Assembly (NCBI RefSeq): GCF_001005085.2
Contig: NZ_LBMU02000033.1
Span: 1-40,925 of the forward strand
Direction of reading: 5' to 3'
Length of the DNA stretch: 40,925 nucleotides
Source of the DNA: Streptomyces humi
Lineage (GTDB): Bacteria; Actinomycetota; Actinomycetes; Streptomycetales; Streptomycetaceae
In this document: piece after piece, positions 14,666-23,501 of the stretch
How positions within the stretch are numbered: position 1 is the stretch's first letter
Layout: each line of letters begins with the position of its first letter
Made by a program: the position numbers and the translations under genes
The notes under the pieces: model-generated
Told to the model about the DNA's origin: nothing
The model's input: the letters and a program-made list of their open reading frames with translations, nothing else
Databases searched by the model: none

Positions 14666-17600
14666 GTGAGCAGCGATCGGGACGGGAACCGCGGGGGCTG
14701 GGCCACACCCGGCGACGACCAGCCCGACGCGGAGTCCCTCAACGAGATGACGGGCGAGTTCACGATCGACTACGCGCCGCCCGCCTGGTACACGCAGAAC
14801 GCCGCGGGGGGTCCCGGCGGCGCCGAGGGCCCCGGCGGTGCCGAGAGTTCCGGCGGGCCGGGGGCGGGCTCCCCGTCCGGTGCCGGTACGACACCTGCCG
14901 GTGCCCCTCGTTCGCCGTTCCCGCCGGGGGCGCCGATCCCCGGGCTGACGCCTCCTCCGCATGCCCAGCAGGCGGGCCGGACGCCGGGACCAGGAGTCGC
15001 GTTCAACCCGCCGCCGGCTCCGCCCGCCCCGGCGTCCGGGCCGGGAACCGCGCCGTACACACCTCCGCCGACCTCGACTCCGGGTGCGCCGTTCACACCG
15101 CCACCCGCGGCGACACCCGGAGCGCCGTTCACACCACCGGCCGCCTCGCATCCCGGCGGGCCCGTGACGCCTTCGGCGGCTCAGGCGGCTCCGGCACCAG
15201 GGGCACCGCGCTCGTCCGCGCCCGCGGCGACGCCCGGGGCACCCTTCACGCCACCGCCCGCGTCAACTCCCGGAGCGCCGTTCACACCTGCGCCCGTGTC
15301 AACGCCGGGGGCGCCCTTCACCCCCGCGCCCGCGGCGACGCCCGGGGCAGCCTTCACCCCGCCGCCGGCGGCCACTCCGGGAGCGCCCTTCACCCCGCCG
15401 GCCACCACGACACCGGCCGCGCCGTTCACGCCGCCCGCGCCGCCGACACCGCCTGCCGGGCCCGTCGTGCCGGCCGCCTCTGCCGTGCCGCCCGCCGGGA
15501 GCCCGGTGGCCGTGCCGCAGCTGCCAGTGGGCTTCGAGCCGCAGCGTCCTGCCGCCGAAGAGCAGGGACCTGAGCTCGGACCGGAGGCGGACAACGGCGA
15601 CCTGGAGAGCGGCGCCACGATGCGGTTCTCCGCGGTCGCCCTCAAGCGTGAGATCGCCGAGGCAGCCGAGCAGCCGGCCGCCGAACAGACCCGGGCCCCC
15701 GCGGCCGACACCGAGGACGAAGACGCGGCCGACGCGGCCGAATCCGAGGCCGCCGTGGCCGCACTTCCGGTGGGCGCCCACGACGAGACCGAGAGCGCGG
15801 ACGAGGACGAGCACGACGAGGACGAGGACGAGGGGACGGTCGCGGGGGCGGCCGAGGAAGCCGAGGCGTCCGAACCCGTCGGCCGGCACGACTCGCTGCG
15901 CCTCGTCACCGACGACGTGAGCGACTCCGAGGACGAGCCGTCGGCCGACGCGCGCGACGAGAACGAGGACCCGAGCGACGAGTCCGTCGCCGACGGCGCC
16001 CCTGAGATCGCCGGTGGGGCCGAGGCGGACGAGCCCGCCCAGGAAGCCGCCCCGGCCGGGGACGCCGAGGAGGCTGAGGAGACCGAGGAGGCCCACGCGG
16101 CGGGGTCGCGGGACGCGGTCGTCGACACCGACGCCGGCACCGGCGCCGAGACCGGGGCCGAGGCCGAGGCCGGGGCCCGCGGTGAAGCCCGCACCGCGCC
16201 CGAAGCGGCCGCCGACGGCGACGAACTGGCCGCCGAGCAGTCGGCCGAACCCGAGCCTGTCACCGAGCCCGTCACCGAGCCCGAGGACACCGCGCCGGCA
16301 CCTCAGAACGCCGTGCCCGCACCCCGGAACGCCGAAGCCCCAGCCCCCGCACCCACCCCCGCACCGCCTGCCCCGCAGGACGCACCCCCGGCCCCCGAGG
16401 ACGCCGTGCCCACCGCCTGGGCTCCGCCGCCGACGCCGCCGACGCCTCTGACGCCCCCTGCCGCGGTACCGCCGTTGCCGCCGTCGTACCAGCCCGCGGC
16501 GCCCGCGCCCGCCGCCCAGTGGCCCGCGCAGCCGGCCGCGGCGCCGGAGCCCACGCCCGGTCAGCCACAGCCGCTCCCCCAGCCCGCCGCCGCGCAGGGC
16601 CCCGCGAGCGTGCCCGGGCAGCAGTCGCCGTTCCAGCCGCAGGCGCCGCAGCCCGCACCCGCCGCCTGGCAGCAGCCCCCGGCCCAACAGCCCGGCGCAC
16701 AGCCCCCGGCCCAACAGCCCGCGCAGCCCCCGGTGCCCCCGGCCCAGCCCGGCGGCTACGGCTTCCCGCAGCCGGGTGCGCCCGTGCCGCCGCAGGCACC
16801 GGACGGCTACGGCTTCCCGCCCCCCGGCCGGCCGCAGGCCCCGCAGCCTCCCGCCCCGGAGGCACAGGGAGGCTACGGCTACCCGGGCGCACCCGTGCCT
16901 CCGGTCGCCCAGGCCCCCGCCCCGAGCGGCTACGGCTTCCCGCAGCCCGGTCAGCCCGTGCCGCAGGCGGAGGCCCCGGCTCCGCAGCAGCCGCACGCCG
17001 CCGCCCAGGACCCGCGCGCCGCCCAGCCCGCTCCGCCGGCTCAGGCGCCGCAGCCCGGGCAGGAGGCGCACGCGCCCCAGCCGCCCGTCGACCCCCGTGC
17101 CGGGACCGCCTGGCCGCAGCCCATCCAGCACGACCAACGGCAGATGACCAACCCCGGTGCCGCGCCGCTGGGTTACACCGCCGCCGTGGAGCTGTCCTCC
17201 GACCGGCTGCTCAACAACAAGAAGCAGAAGGCGAAGAGCGGCCGGCCCGCCGCCGCGTCCTCCCGGTTCAAGATCGGCGGCAAGAAGGAGGAGGCCGAGC
17301 GGCAGCGGAAGCTGGAGCTGATCCGTACGCCGGTGCTCTCCTGCTACCGGATAGCGGTGATCAGCCTCAAGGGCGGTGTCGGCAAGACCACCACGACCAC
17401 CGCGCTCGGCTCGACCCTCGCCACCGAGCGGCAGGACAAGATCCTCGCCATCGACGCCAACCCGGACGCGGGCACGCTGGGCCGCCGGGTGCGCCGGGAG
17501 ACCGGGGCCACCATCCGTGACCTGGTCCAGGCCATCCCGTACCTCAACTCGTACATGGACATCCGCCGGTTCACCTCGCAGGCGCCGTCCGGCCTGGAGA

Positions 17601-18625
17601 TCATCGCCAACGACGTCGACCCGGCCGTCTCGACCACGTTCAACGACGAGGACTACCGGCGCGCGATCGACGTGCTCGGCAGGCAGTACCCGATCATCCT
17701 CACCGACTCCGGCACCGGTCTGCTGTACAGCGCCATGCGCGGGGTGCTCGACCTCGCCGACCAGCTGATCATCATCTCGACGCCGTCGGTGGACGGTGCG
17801 AGCAGCGCGAGCACCACGCTGGACTGGCTGTCCGCGCACGGGTACGCCGATCTCGTCTCCCGGTCCATCACGGTCATCTCCGGGGTCCGCGAGACCGGAA
17901 AGATGATCAAGGTCGAGGACATCGTGCAGCACTTCGAGACGCGCTGCCGGGGTGTCGTGGTCGTCCCCTTCGACGAGCACCTGGCCGCCGGCGCCGAGGT
18001 CGACCTCGACATGATGCGGCCGAAGGTGCGGGAGTCGTACTTCAACCTGGCGGCGATGGTCGCCGAGGACTTCGTACGGCACCAGCAGATGCACGGTCTG
18101 TGGACCAGCGACGGCAATCCGCCGCCGGTGGCCGCCCCGCCGATGCCGGGTCAGCCGATGTCCGGCCCCGGCCAGCAGTACTACGCGCCGGGCCGGCCCC
18201 AGCCGCAGCCGTACGCGCCCGGACAGCCGTATCCGCAGCAGCCTGCGCAGCCCTACCCGCCCCAGCAGGGTCAGCCTCCGCAGAGCCCGCCCCCGCAGCA
18301 GGAGCTGTACGGCGGCCCGCAGCCCGGCCACCCCGGCGGCCCGCAGCCGACGGCCCAGCCCTACCCGCCGCAGCCGGGTCCGCAGCCGGGCCAGCCGTAT
18401 CCCCCGCAGGCGCAGCCCCAGCCGGGCTACGGCTACCCGCAGCCGGGCGCTCAGCCGCCCGTTCCTCCGGCCCCGCCCGGTGGCTACGGATTCCCGCAGC
18501 CGGGACAGCCCTCGCCGCAGGACCAGGCACCGCAAGCACCGCAGGCACCCCAGCAGCCCCAGCAGCAGGGGCAGCAGGGGCAGCAGGGGCAGCCTCCGCA
18601 GCCGGGGCAGCCTCCGCAGCAGTAG
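14666..18625 (+). CDS. MinD/ParA-like ATPase with very long proline-rich arms
   Basis: A 1319-aa protein in three parts. Residues 1-850 are disordered: 12-residue ATPGAPFTPPPA repeats (about 135-260), a long Asp/Glu-rich acidic section (about 330-530), then Pro/Gln/Ala-rich sequence with GGYGFPQPG-type repeats. Residues about 890-1140 are a deviant Walker A P-loop ATPase (KGGVGKTT from Lys902, then LAIDANPDAGTLGRRV and an IILTDSG Walker B-like strand), the MinD/ParA fold. The C-terminal 170 residues are again Pro/Gln/Gly-rich. GTG 14666 has AGGAGG close upstream. Its position matches S. coelicolor SCO5717 at the edge of the ESX locus as I recall. Similar proline-rich MinD-like ATPases (EspI type) accompany mycobacterial ESX systems. 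Confidence 0.88.
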   Translation: MSSDRDGNRGGWATPGDDQPDAESLNEMTGEFTIDYAPPAWYTQNAAGGPGGAEGPGGAESSGGPGAGSPSGAGTTPAGAPRSPFPPGAPIPGLTPPPHAQQAGRTPGPGVAFNPPPAPPAPASGPGTAPYTPPPTSTPGAPFTPPPAATPGAPFTPPAASHPGGPVTPSAAQAAPAPGAPRSSAPAATPGAPFTPPPASTPGAPFTPAPVSTPGAPFTPAPAATPGAAFTPPPAATPGAPFTPPATTTPAAPFTPPAPPTPPAGPVVPAASAVPPAGSPVAVPQLPVGFEPQRPAAEEQGPELGPEADNGDLESGATMRFSAVALKREIAEAAEQPAAEQTRAPAADTEDEDAADAAESEAAVAALPVGAHDETESADEDEHDEDEDEGTVAGAAEEAEASEPVGRHDSLRLVTDDVSDSEDEPSADARDENEDPSDESVADGAPEIAGGAEADEPAQEAAPAGDAEEAEETEEAHAAGSRDAVVDTDAGTGAETGAEAEAGARGEARTAPEAAADGDELAAEQSAEPEPVTEPVTEPEDTAPAPQNAVPAPRNAEAPAPAPTPAPPAPQDAPPAPEDAVPTAWAPPPTPPTPLTPPAAVPPLPPSYQPAAPAPAAQWPAQPAAAPEPTPGQPQPLPQPAAAQGPASVPGQQSPFQPQAPQPAPAAWQQPPAQQPGAQPPAQQPAQPPVPPAQPGGYGFPQPGAPVPPQAPDGYGFPPPGRPQAPQPPAPEAQGGYGYPGAPVPPVAQAPAPSGYGFPQPGQPVPQAEAPAPQQPHAAAQDPRAAQPAPPAQAPQPGQEAHAPQPPVDPRAGTAWPQPIQHDQRQMTNPGAAPLGYTAAVELSSDRLLNNKKQKAKSGRPAAASSRFKIGGKKEEAERQRKLELIRTPVLSCYRIAVISLKGGVGKTTTTTALGSTLATERQDKILAIDANPDAGTLGRRVRRETGATIRDLVQAIPYLNSYMDIRRFTSQAPSGLEIIANDVDPAVSTTFNDEDYRRAIDVLGRQYPIILTDSGTGLLYSAMRGVLDLADQLIIISTPSVDGASSASTTLDWLSAHGYADLVSRSITVISGVRETGKMIKVEDIVQHFETRCRGVVVVPFDEHLAAGAEVDLDMMRPKVRESYFNLAAMVAEDFVRHQQMHGLWTSDGNPPPVAAPPMPGQPMSGPGQQYYAPGRPQPQPYAPGQPYPQQPAQPYPPQQGQPPQSPPPQQELYGGPQPGHPGGPQPTAQPYPPQPGPQPGQPYPPQAQPQPGYGYPQPGAQPPVPPAPPGGYGFPQPGQPSPQDQAPQAPQAPQQPQQQGQQGQQGQPPQPGQPPQQ
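15070..15445 (+). repeat. Degenerate 36-bp coding tandem repeat
   Basis: About eight to ten copies of a 12-codon unit encoding ATPGAPFTPPPA variants within the MinD-like ATPase. The copies differ at silent positions, so the protein repeat is older than any recent slippage. Confidence 0.8.
16740..16960 (+). repeat. GGYGFPQPG-type coding repeats
   Basis: Four spaced copies of a Gly-Tyr-Gly-Phe/Tyr-Pro unit occur here, and two more at about 18420-18510, all within the disordered arms of the MinD-like ATPase. Regularly spaced aromatic residues in Pro/Gln sequence resemble sticker-and-spacer disordered proteins. Confidence 0.65.
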
Positions 18626-18630
18626 CGGGA

Positions 18631-18678
18631 ACGCCGAAGGGCGGCCGGTGTCACGTCACACCGGCCGCCCTTCGGCGT
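18631..18678. terminator. Bidirectional terminator
   Basis: Perfect 21-bp arms (18631-18651 with 18658-18678, 6-nt loop) between the convergent MinD-like gene (stop 18625) and ribF (stop 18698). Confidence 0.88.
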
Positions 18679-18697
18679 ATGTCCAGCCGGACCGCCG

Positions 18698-19657
18698 CTA
18701 GACCTCCTCGGCCTCCTCGGCCGCCACCAGCTCCCGGCAGCGCTTGACGTCCTCGGCCATCTGCTCCAGCAGGGCCTCCAGGGAGTCGAACTTGGCCTGG
18801 CCGCGGACGTAGGCCAGGAAGTCCACGGCGACGTGCAGCCCGTACAGGTCGAGGCCGACGCGGTCGATGGCGTACGCCTCCACCGTGCGCTCGGTGCCGT
18901 CGAACTGCGGGTTGGTGCCGACGGAGATCGCGGCCGGCATCGCCTCGCCCTGGGCGTGCAGGAACCCGGCGTAGACGCCGTCGGCCGGGATCGCGGTGTG
19001 CGGGAGCGTCTCCACGTTGGCGGTGGGGAAGCCCAGCTCGCGGCCGCGCTGGGCGCCGCGCACGACCACGCCCTCCACACGGTGCGGGCGGCCCAGGATC
19101 TCGCGGGCGCCCGCCATGTCGCCCTCGGCGACCAGCCGCCGGGTCAGCGTCGAGGAGAACGGCTCGCCGCCACCCGCCTCACCGCGCACGAACAGGTCGA
19201 CGACCTCGACCTCGAAGTCGTACACCTTGCCCTGCTCGATCAGGAACTCGACGTTCCCCGCGGCCTTGTGGCCGAAGCGGAAGTTGGGGCCCTCGACGAC
19301 CGCCTTGGCATGCAGCCGGTCGACCAGCACCTTCACCACGAAGTCGGCGGCCGACAGCCGCGAGAACTCGCTGGTGAAGGGGAGGATCAGCACCGCGTCC
19401 ACGCCCAGCTCCGCCATCAGCTCGGCGCGGGTGTGGTGCGGGGCGAGCAGCGGCGGGTGGCTGCCGGGGCGGACGACCTCGCTCGGGTGCGGGTCGAAGG
19501 TGACGACGACGGCGGGGATGCCCAGCTGACGGGCGCGGTCCACGGCATGCCGGATGATCACCTGGTGACCGCGGTGCACCCCGTCATAGGAACCGATGGT
19601 GACGACGCTGCGCCCCCAGTCCTCGGGGATGTCCTCCAAGCCACGCCAGCGCTGCAC
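18698..19657 (-). CDS. ribF: Bifunctional riboflavin kinase / FMN adenylyltransferase
   Basis: RibF converts riboflavin to FMN and then FAD in the cytoplasm. The N-terminal adenylyltransferase half shows GSYDGVHRGHQ (residues 22-32, the HxGH-type site), VVTFDPHP and GPNFRFGH. The C-terminal kinase half shows GRPHRVEGVVVRGAQRGRELGFPTANV and the PADGVYAG segment. The length, 319 aa, is normal. GTG 19657 has GGAGAGG about five bases upstream. FAD and FMN from this enzyme serve ThyX and the ApbE cassette also found in the window. The STAND-type gene lies upstream on the same strand, 118 bp away. Confidence 0.95.
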   Translation of the reverse strand: MQRWRGLEDIPEDWGRSVVTIGSYDGVHRGHQVIIRHAVDRARQLGIPAVVVTFDPHPSEVVRPGSHPPLLAPHHTRAELMAELGVDAVLILPFTSEFSRLSAADFVVKVLVDRLHAKAVVEGPNFRFGHKAAGNVEFLIEQGKVYDFEVEVVDLFVRGEAGGGEPFSSTLTRRLVAEGDMAGAREILGRPHRVEGVVVRGAQRGRELGFPTANVETLPHTAIPADGVYAGFLHAQGEAMPAAISVGTNPQFDGTERTVEAYAIDRVGLDLYGLHVAVDFLAYVRGQAKFDSLEALLEQMAEDVKRCRELVAAEEAEEV

Positions 19658-19775
19658 TGTGACCTCTCCTCGAACCTGTGTCCGTTGTCCCTCTTACGCA
19701 GGTCTAAGGGTGCCATGTTTGCCGGACTCGGCTCACACCGGCACGGTCGCTGTGACCGGGCGCACGTGTCCGCGG

Positions 19776-22700
19776 TCACGCGGGGACCCGTACCCCGGCC
19801 AGGTTTCCCAGCATCCGGCGGGTGCTCGGACCCACCACCGCGGCCCACTCGTCCGGGGTGTCGGCGAGCCAGCGGGCCATCAGGGCGGCGAATCCGGGCA
19901 CGTGCCGGCCCAGGTCGACCAGTCCCCGGTCGAAACGGGTCGCGCCGTCCGGGGTGCGGACCAGCAGCAGGCCGGTACGGCGGACCAGGTCGCGCATGCG
20001 GTCGCCGTCCTCCCCGCGCTGTGCGGCCGCCGCGTGCAGCAGCGCGTCCAGCACGCCCGGGTCGCGCTCACGGGCGAGCAGGACTTCCAGCAGCTCGCCG
20101 CGGAGCGGCCGTGAGACGGGGGGACCGGCCGCTCCGAGGACGGTCGCCAGGGCCGCCCGCACCGGTTCGGGGCCGTCGTCCAGCAGCCCGGTGACCAGCG
20201 GCAGCAGGATCGCCCGGGACGCGGCGCCCTGGTTGAGGCGGCGCTCGACGAACCCCGCCACCTGCCCGGCCAGCTCCGGCCGCAGCTCGGCGGCCTCCAG
20301 GACCAGCTCGGTGAGGTGCGGGGTGTGCGAGGGCACGGTGACCTCGGCGAGGGTGCGCAGCACCTGTCCGGCGTGCGGACCGCGCAGCCGGGTGCGGAAG
20401 GCCGCCAGCACCTCGTCGGGGTGGGTGGCCAGGGCGGGGACCAGGGCGGCGGGGGTGAGCTGGTGGTCGCCGACGGCGAAGTGCCGTAGCGCCGCGGGGA
20501 GATGACGGGCTCGGGTCGCCGGGTCGCGGACCAGCAGGGCGAGGGCGCCGCCGTGCAGGGTGCAGTCGGCGGGTCGGGCGAGCAGGGCGAGCGCGGCGTA
20601 GCGGAGCAGTTCGCGGTCGGCTTCGCCGCGGACGTGCGGTGCGGTGCGCAGCCCGTGGGCGACGGCGGCCACCCGGCGGGCCGGGCGTTCGTCGTGCGCC
20701 CAGCGGTCGACGGCCCGGCAGAGGGCGGACGGCTCGTCCTCGGCGAGCACGCCGAGCAGTTCGTCGCCGCGCCGGTGCGCGGCGTCCACCAGGACTTCGG
20801 TCAGCTCGTCCAGCGCACCGTGCCGATGGGTGTGCAGCAGCGCCTGCGCCGCGGTGGCCACGGTGGCGTGCGGCATCGCGGGCAGCGGCCGCTCGTCGTC
20901 GAACCACCGCGTGAGGTACGGCTGTACGGCGGTGGGGTCGGCGGCCAGCAGCCGGGCGACGGCGTCCAGGAAGCGTGGCACCGTGCCCTCGGGTTCCGGC
21001 GCCTGTGCGGTGGCTCCCGATACTCCGGCCGGCACGGTCGCAACGGCCGGCACGGTCGCAACGGCCGCCGGCCGGGTTCCGAAGCGCCCGACGCCCGCCG
21101 TCTCGGGCAGCGGCTCGTCCGCGAGGACCAGCCTGCGCAGCAGCTCGAAACGGTCGGCCTCGGGGAGGGGGAGCGCGATCCAGAACGCGGGCCCGAACTC
21201 CTTGGACACCGTGCGCTGCCGGCGCACCACGCGGTCGGCGAGCAGCCTCAGCACCTCGTCGTACGGTGTCGCGTCGGGCAGCCGGAGCAGGGTCTGGGTG
21301 AGCAGCCGCGCGGCCCACCAGGAGCCGGGGTCCAGATCCAGGGCGTGCGCCAGCTCCCGCAGTCGTGGCGCGAGCCCGGCGGGACCGTACAGGCGGTCGA
21401 GGAGCAGCAGCGCGTGGACCACCGGGCCGATCCGGTGGCGCGGCACGGGCAGGGGGTGGGTGTCCTGAGGGATGTCCTGAGGGATCTCCTGATGGGTGTC
21501 CCGATGGGTGTCCTGGGGGGTGCGGCGGCGGTGCACGAGGGCGTGCAGGGCCTCGTCCAGGTCCAGGTGCGTGCCCTGGATCCAGTCCGCCAGTTCCTCG
21601 TGGGCGAAGCGGTAGCCGCCGCCGGCGGGGACCAGCAGGCCCTCGGTGAGGACGGCGGAGGCCCAGCCGGAGCCGCCGCCGAGGTGGGCGGGGACGGGCC
21701 CCCACGGGAACACCGTCTCGAACGTCTCCCGGTCGAGTTCCCCCTGTCCGGGGCCGAGGCTGCGCCGGGCGGCCTCGTGGACCTGGCCGGAGACCCGGGC
21801 GGCGAGCCGTCGTACGGCCCTGCCGCGCAGGCCGTTCTCGGCGGCCAGCCGGACCGCGATGCGCAGGCACATCAGGTCGAGGTAGGCGGCGAGGACGTCG
21901 TGCCGGTCGACCGGGGCGGCCTCGGGCGCGCCCGGGAGGGCGGCGCGGACCTCGGAGAGCAGGCGCAGGGTGAGGGGGTGGCGGGCGTCGCGGTCGACGA
22001 GGGCGCCCTCGGGCACACCGTAGCGGGAGCGGGCCAGGCGGGCCTCGTCGGGGGTGAGGTCGGTCAGCCGGACGCACGGCGGTTCGGCACCGGTGCCGTG
22101 CAGCAGGCCGGGCGGGAACTCGGCGCCGGCGCCCTCCCAGTACTCCTCCCGGCAGGCCACGAGCAGCCGGGCACCGGTGTCGCGCAGCCAGTCGGCGGTG
22201 CCCTCGGTCCAGGCGGGCAGCCGGTGGGCGAGGACCGGGGGCATCTCCTCGGGGCCGTCGAGCAGGAGGAGCAGCGGCCGGCCGGTGCGGGCGGCCAGCG
22301 CGGCCAGCCGTTCCACGGTCAGTTCGCCCAGGTCGCCGGGGAGCTGGGAGCGGGAGGCGGCGACGATCCGGACCGCGCGCTCCAGGGTGCGGCGGGCGGC
22401 GTCGGCGACGGAGGTGTCGGCGGCCTTGAGGTCGGCGCCGCGGAGCCAGAGCGTGGGGGCGGGGTGCGGCGCGCTGTTGCGGCGGGCGGCGAGGGCGGCG
22501 AGTTCGGTGGTGCGGCCGGTGCCGGGAGCGCCCACGAGGGCCAGGACTGTGCCGGTGCCGGTGCCGGTGGCTTCGGCGAAGGCAGAGAGTTCGGTGGCGA
22601 CCGAGGGTCGTTCGATTGGCTGGACGTGGTCCATGTGGTCGGGTGCGGGTGAGTGGGGGCTGATCGCGCAGTTCCCCGCGCCCCTTCGGGGCGCTCCTCC

Positions 22701-23501
22701 TCGGGGTGCTCCGGAGAGGGTGTCCGGGGGGCCGTCCTGGGCGACCGAGATGGCTGTCAGTTCCAGGATTCCGGCGAGGTTCAGGTCGATGCCGTACGCC
22801 GGGACCGTTGCCGCGTTCCGGGCGAGGAGGTCGGCGAGGGGGCCGCTGTGCGGACGGTGCAGAGGGACCGCGAAGCCGACGTCGCGTTGGCCGGACTGGA
22901 GGGCCGTGCCCAGGACCGCGAGGACCGCGCCGGTCTCGGCGTCCAGGACCGGGCCGCCGGCCGCTCCGCCGCCGAGCCGCAGGGCGTCCCGGCCGGCCGT
23001 GCCGATCGCCAGCTCCAGTGCGTCCTCCAGGAGGTGGAAGCGGTCGGTGGCGGTGTAGGTCACCTGGGTCGCGGCGAGCACCCGGGCCTCGCGCCAGCGG
23101 TCGGCGGCGACCCGGACGTACGCGCCGGCCGGGATCCGCTCGCGCGCGGTGATCGGGAGCGGGTCCACGCCCAGACCCTCGGTGCGGATCAGGGCCAGGC
23201 CGTGGGCGGGCAGCGGCGTGACGGCGTCCGAGGCGACCACGCAGGTGCGGTCCCCGGCCGCGTGCAGCACGATCCGGGCCAGGCCGTCGACGGCCTCGTG
23301 GCTGGTGACGAGCGTTCCGTGGTGGTCGGCAAGGAAGCCGGTGCCGCGCGGGCGCCCGGCGAGGTCCCGGATCCGGACCAGCCGCCCGTCGGGCACCGGT
23401 CCCGGATCCGCGGCCCTGTCCGCCTCCCCCACGCCGTCCGCCTCCCCCACGCCGTCCGCCGTCCGGCGACCGCTCCCGGTCCGCGGGCCGCGTCCCGCCA
23501 T
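19776..23501 (-). CDS. Pseudo-trypsin / STAND-type NTPase fusion with helical repeats
   Basis: A 1241-aa protein from ATG 23501 (GGAGG seven bases upstream). Residues about 40-215 have a trypsin/HtrA-like fold (GTGFLADHHGTLVTSHEAV), but of the triad only His68 remains: the Asp position reads HGLALI (Gly101) and the Ser position reads GAAGGPV (Ala181), so it should not be a protease. Residues about 300-560 form a NACHT/STAND-like NTPase with Walker A GAPGTGRTT (324-332; Arg330 replaces the usual Lys) and Walker B LLLLLDGPEE (Asp415). The remaining 650 residues are Leu/Ala-rich helical repeats, like the sensor arm of STAND proteins. A linker at 267-288 derives from a dispersed repeat. The gene sits between ribF and truB, a position I believe is conserved. 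A signalling or defence-type switch is plausible but unproven. Confidence 0.82.
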   Translation of the reverse strand: MAGRGPRTGSGRRTADGVGEADGVGEADRAADPGPVPDGRLVRIRDLAGRPRGTGFLADHHGTLVTSHEAVDGLARIVLHAAGDRTCVVASDAVTPLPAHGLALIRTEGLGVDPLPITARERIPAGAYVRVAADRWREARVLAATQVTYTATDRFHLLEDALELAIGTAGRDALRLGGGAAGGPVLDAETGAVLAVLGTALQSGQRDVGFAVPLHRPHSGPLADLLARNAATVPAYGIDLNLAGILELTAISVAQDGPPDTLSGAPRGGAPRRGAGNCAISPHSPAPDHMDHVQPIERPSVATELSAFAEATGTGTGTVLALVGAPGTGRTTELAALAARRNSAPHPAPTLWLRGADLKAADTSVADAARRTLERAVRIVAASRSQLPGDLGELTVERLAALAARTGRPLLLLLDGPEEMPPVLAHRLPAWTEGTADWLRDTGARLLVACREEYWEGAGAEFPPGLLHGTGAEPPCVRLTDLTPDEARLARSRYGVPEGALVDRDARHPLTLRLLSEVRAALPGAPEAAPVDRHDVLAAYLDLMCLRIAVRLAAENGLRGRAVRRLAARVSGQVHEAARRSLGPGQGELDRETFETVFPWGPVPAHLGGGSGWASAVLTEGLLVPAGGGYRFAHEELADWIQGTHLDLDEALHALVHRRRTPQDTHRDTHQEIPQDIPQDTHPLPVPRHRIGPVVHALLLLDRLYGPAGLAPRLRELAHALDLDPGSWWAARLLTQTLLRLPDATPYDEVLRLLADRVVRRQRTVSKEFGPAFWIALPLPEADRFELLRRLVLADEPLPETAGVGRFGTRPAAVATVPAVATVPAGVSGATAQAPEPEGTVPRFLDAVARLLAADPTAVQPYLTRWFDDERPLPAMPHATVATAAQALLHTHRHGALDELTEVLVDAAHRRGDELLGVLAEDEPSALCRAVDRWAHDERPARRVAAVAHGLRTAPHVRGEADRELLRYAALALLARPADCTLHGGALALLVRDPATRARHLPAALRHFAVGDHQLTPAALVPALATHPDEVLAAFRTRLRGPHAGQVLRTLAEVTVPSHTPHLTELVLEAAELRPELAGQVAGFVERRLNQGAASRAILLPLVTGLLDDGPEPVRAALATVLGAAGPPVSRPLRGELLEVLLARERDPGVLDALLHAAAAQRGEDGDRMRDLVRRTGLLLVRTPDGATRFDRGLVDLGRHVPGFAALMARWLADTPDEWAAVVGPSTRRMLGNLAGVRVPA
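21030..21066 (-). repeat. 18-bp tandem duplication in STAND-type gene
   Basis: Two exact copies of an 18-bp unit encode the repeated AVATVP residues in a low-complexity linker. It preserves the frame. Confidence 0.7.
21450..21520 (-). repeat. 12-bp coding microrepeats in STAND-type gene
   Basis: Five or six degenerate copies of a GATGTCCTGAGG-like unit encode the run of PQD/THxD/IPQD residues after the NTPase module. Such in-frame slippage repeats vary between strains. Confidence 0.6.
22640..22702 (+). repeat. Dispersed Streptomyces-type repeat, copy 1 (inside STAND-type gene)
   Basis: Contains CGGGTGCGGG, then GGGGGCTGATCGCGCAGTTC and the hairpin CGCCCCTTCGGGGCG. The same modules occur in the same order and orientation at 33451 and 40489. 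Here the element lies inside an open reading frame and supplies about 20 residues of linker between the trypsin-like and NTPase domains. Confidence 0.7.
23417..23458 (-). repeat. 18-bp tandem duplication near N-terminus of STAND-type gene
   Basis: Two copies of an 18-bp unit encode the duplicated GVGEAD residues (about 17-28) before the trypsin-like domain. Confidence 0.65.

Noticed and set aside
15070..15445. CRISPR-like regular repeats.
   Set aside because: The repeats are contiguous, in frame and encode a Pro-rich protein; there are no unique spacers, and no cas genes in the window.
14666..18625. ParA-type chromosome or plasmid partition gene.
   Set aside because: No ParB gene and no parS-like site are nearby; the long Pro-rich arms fit MinD-like ATPases near ESX loci better.
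22640..22702. Gene disruption (pseudogene) by the dispersed repeat.
   Set aside because: The reading frame continues cleanly through the repeat into the NTPase domain.
19776..23501. Active HtrA-like serine protease.
   Set aside because: The Ser and Asp of the triad are replaced by Ala and Gly.
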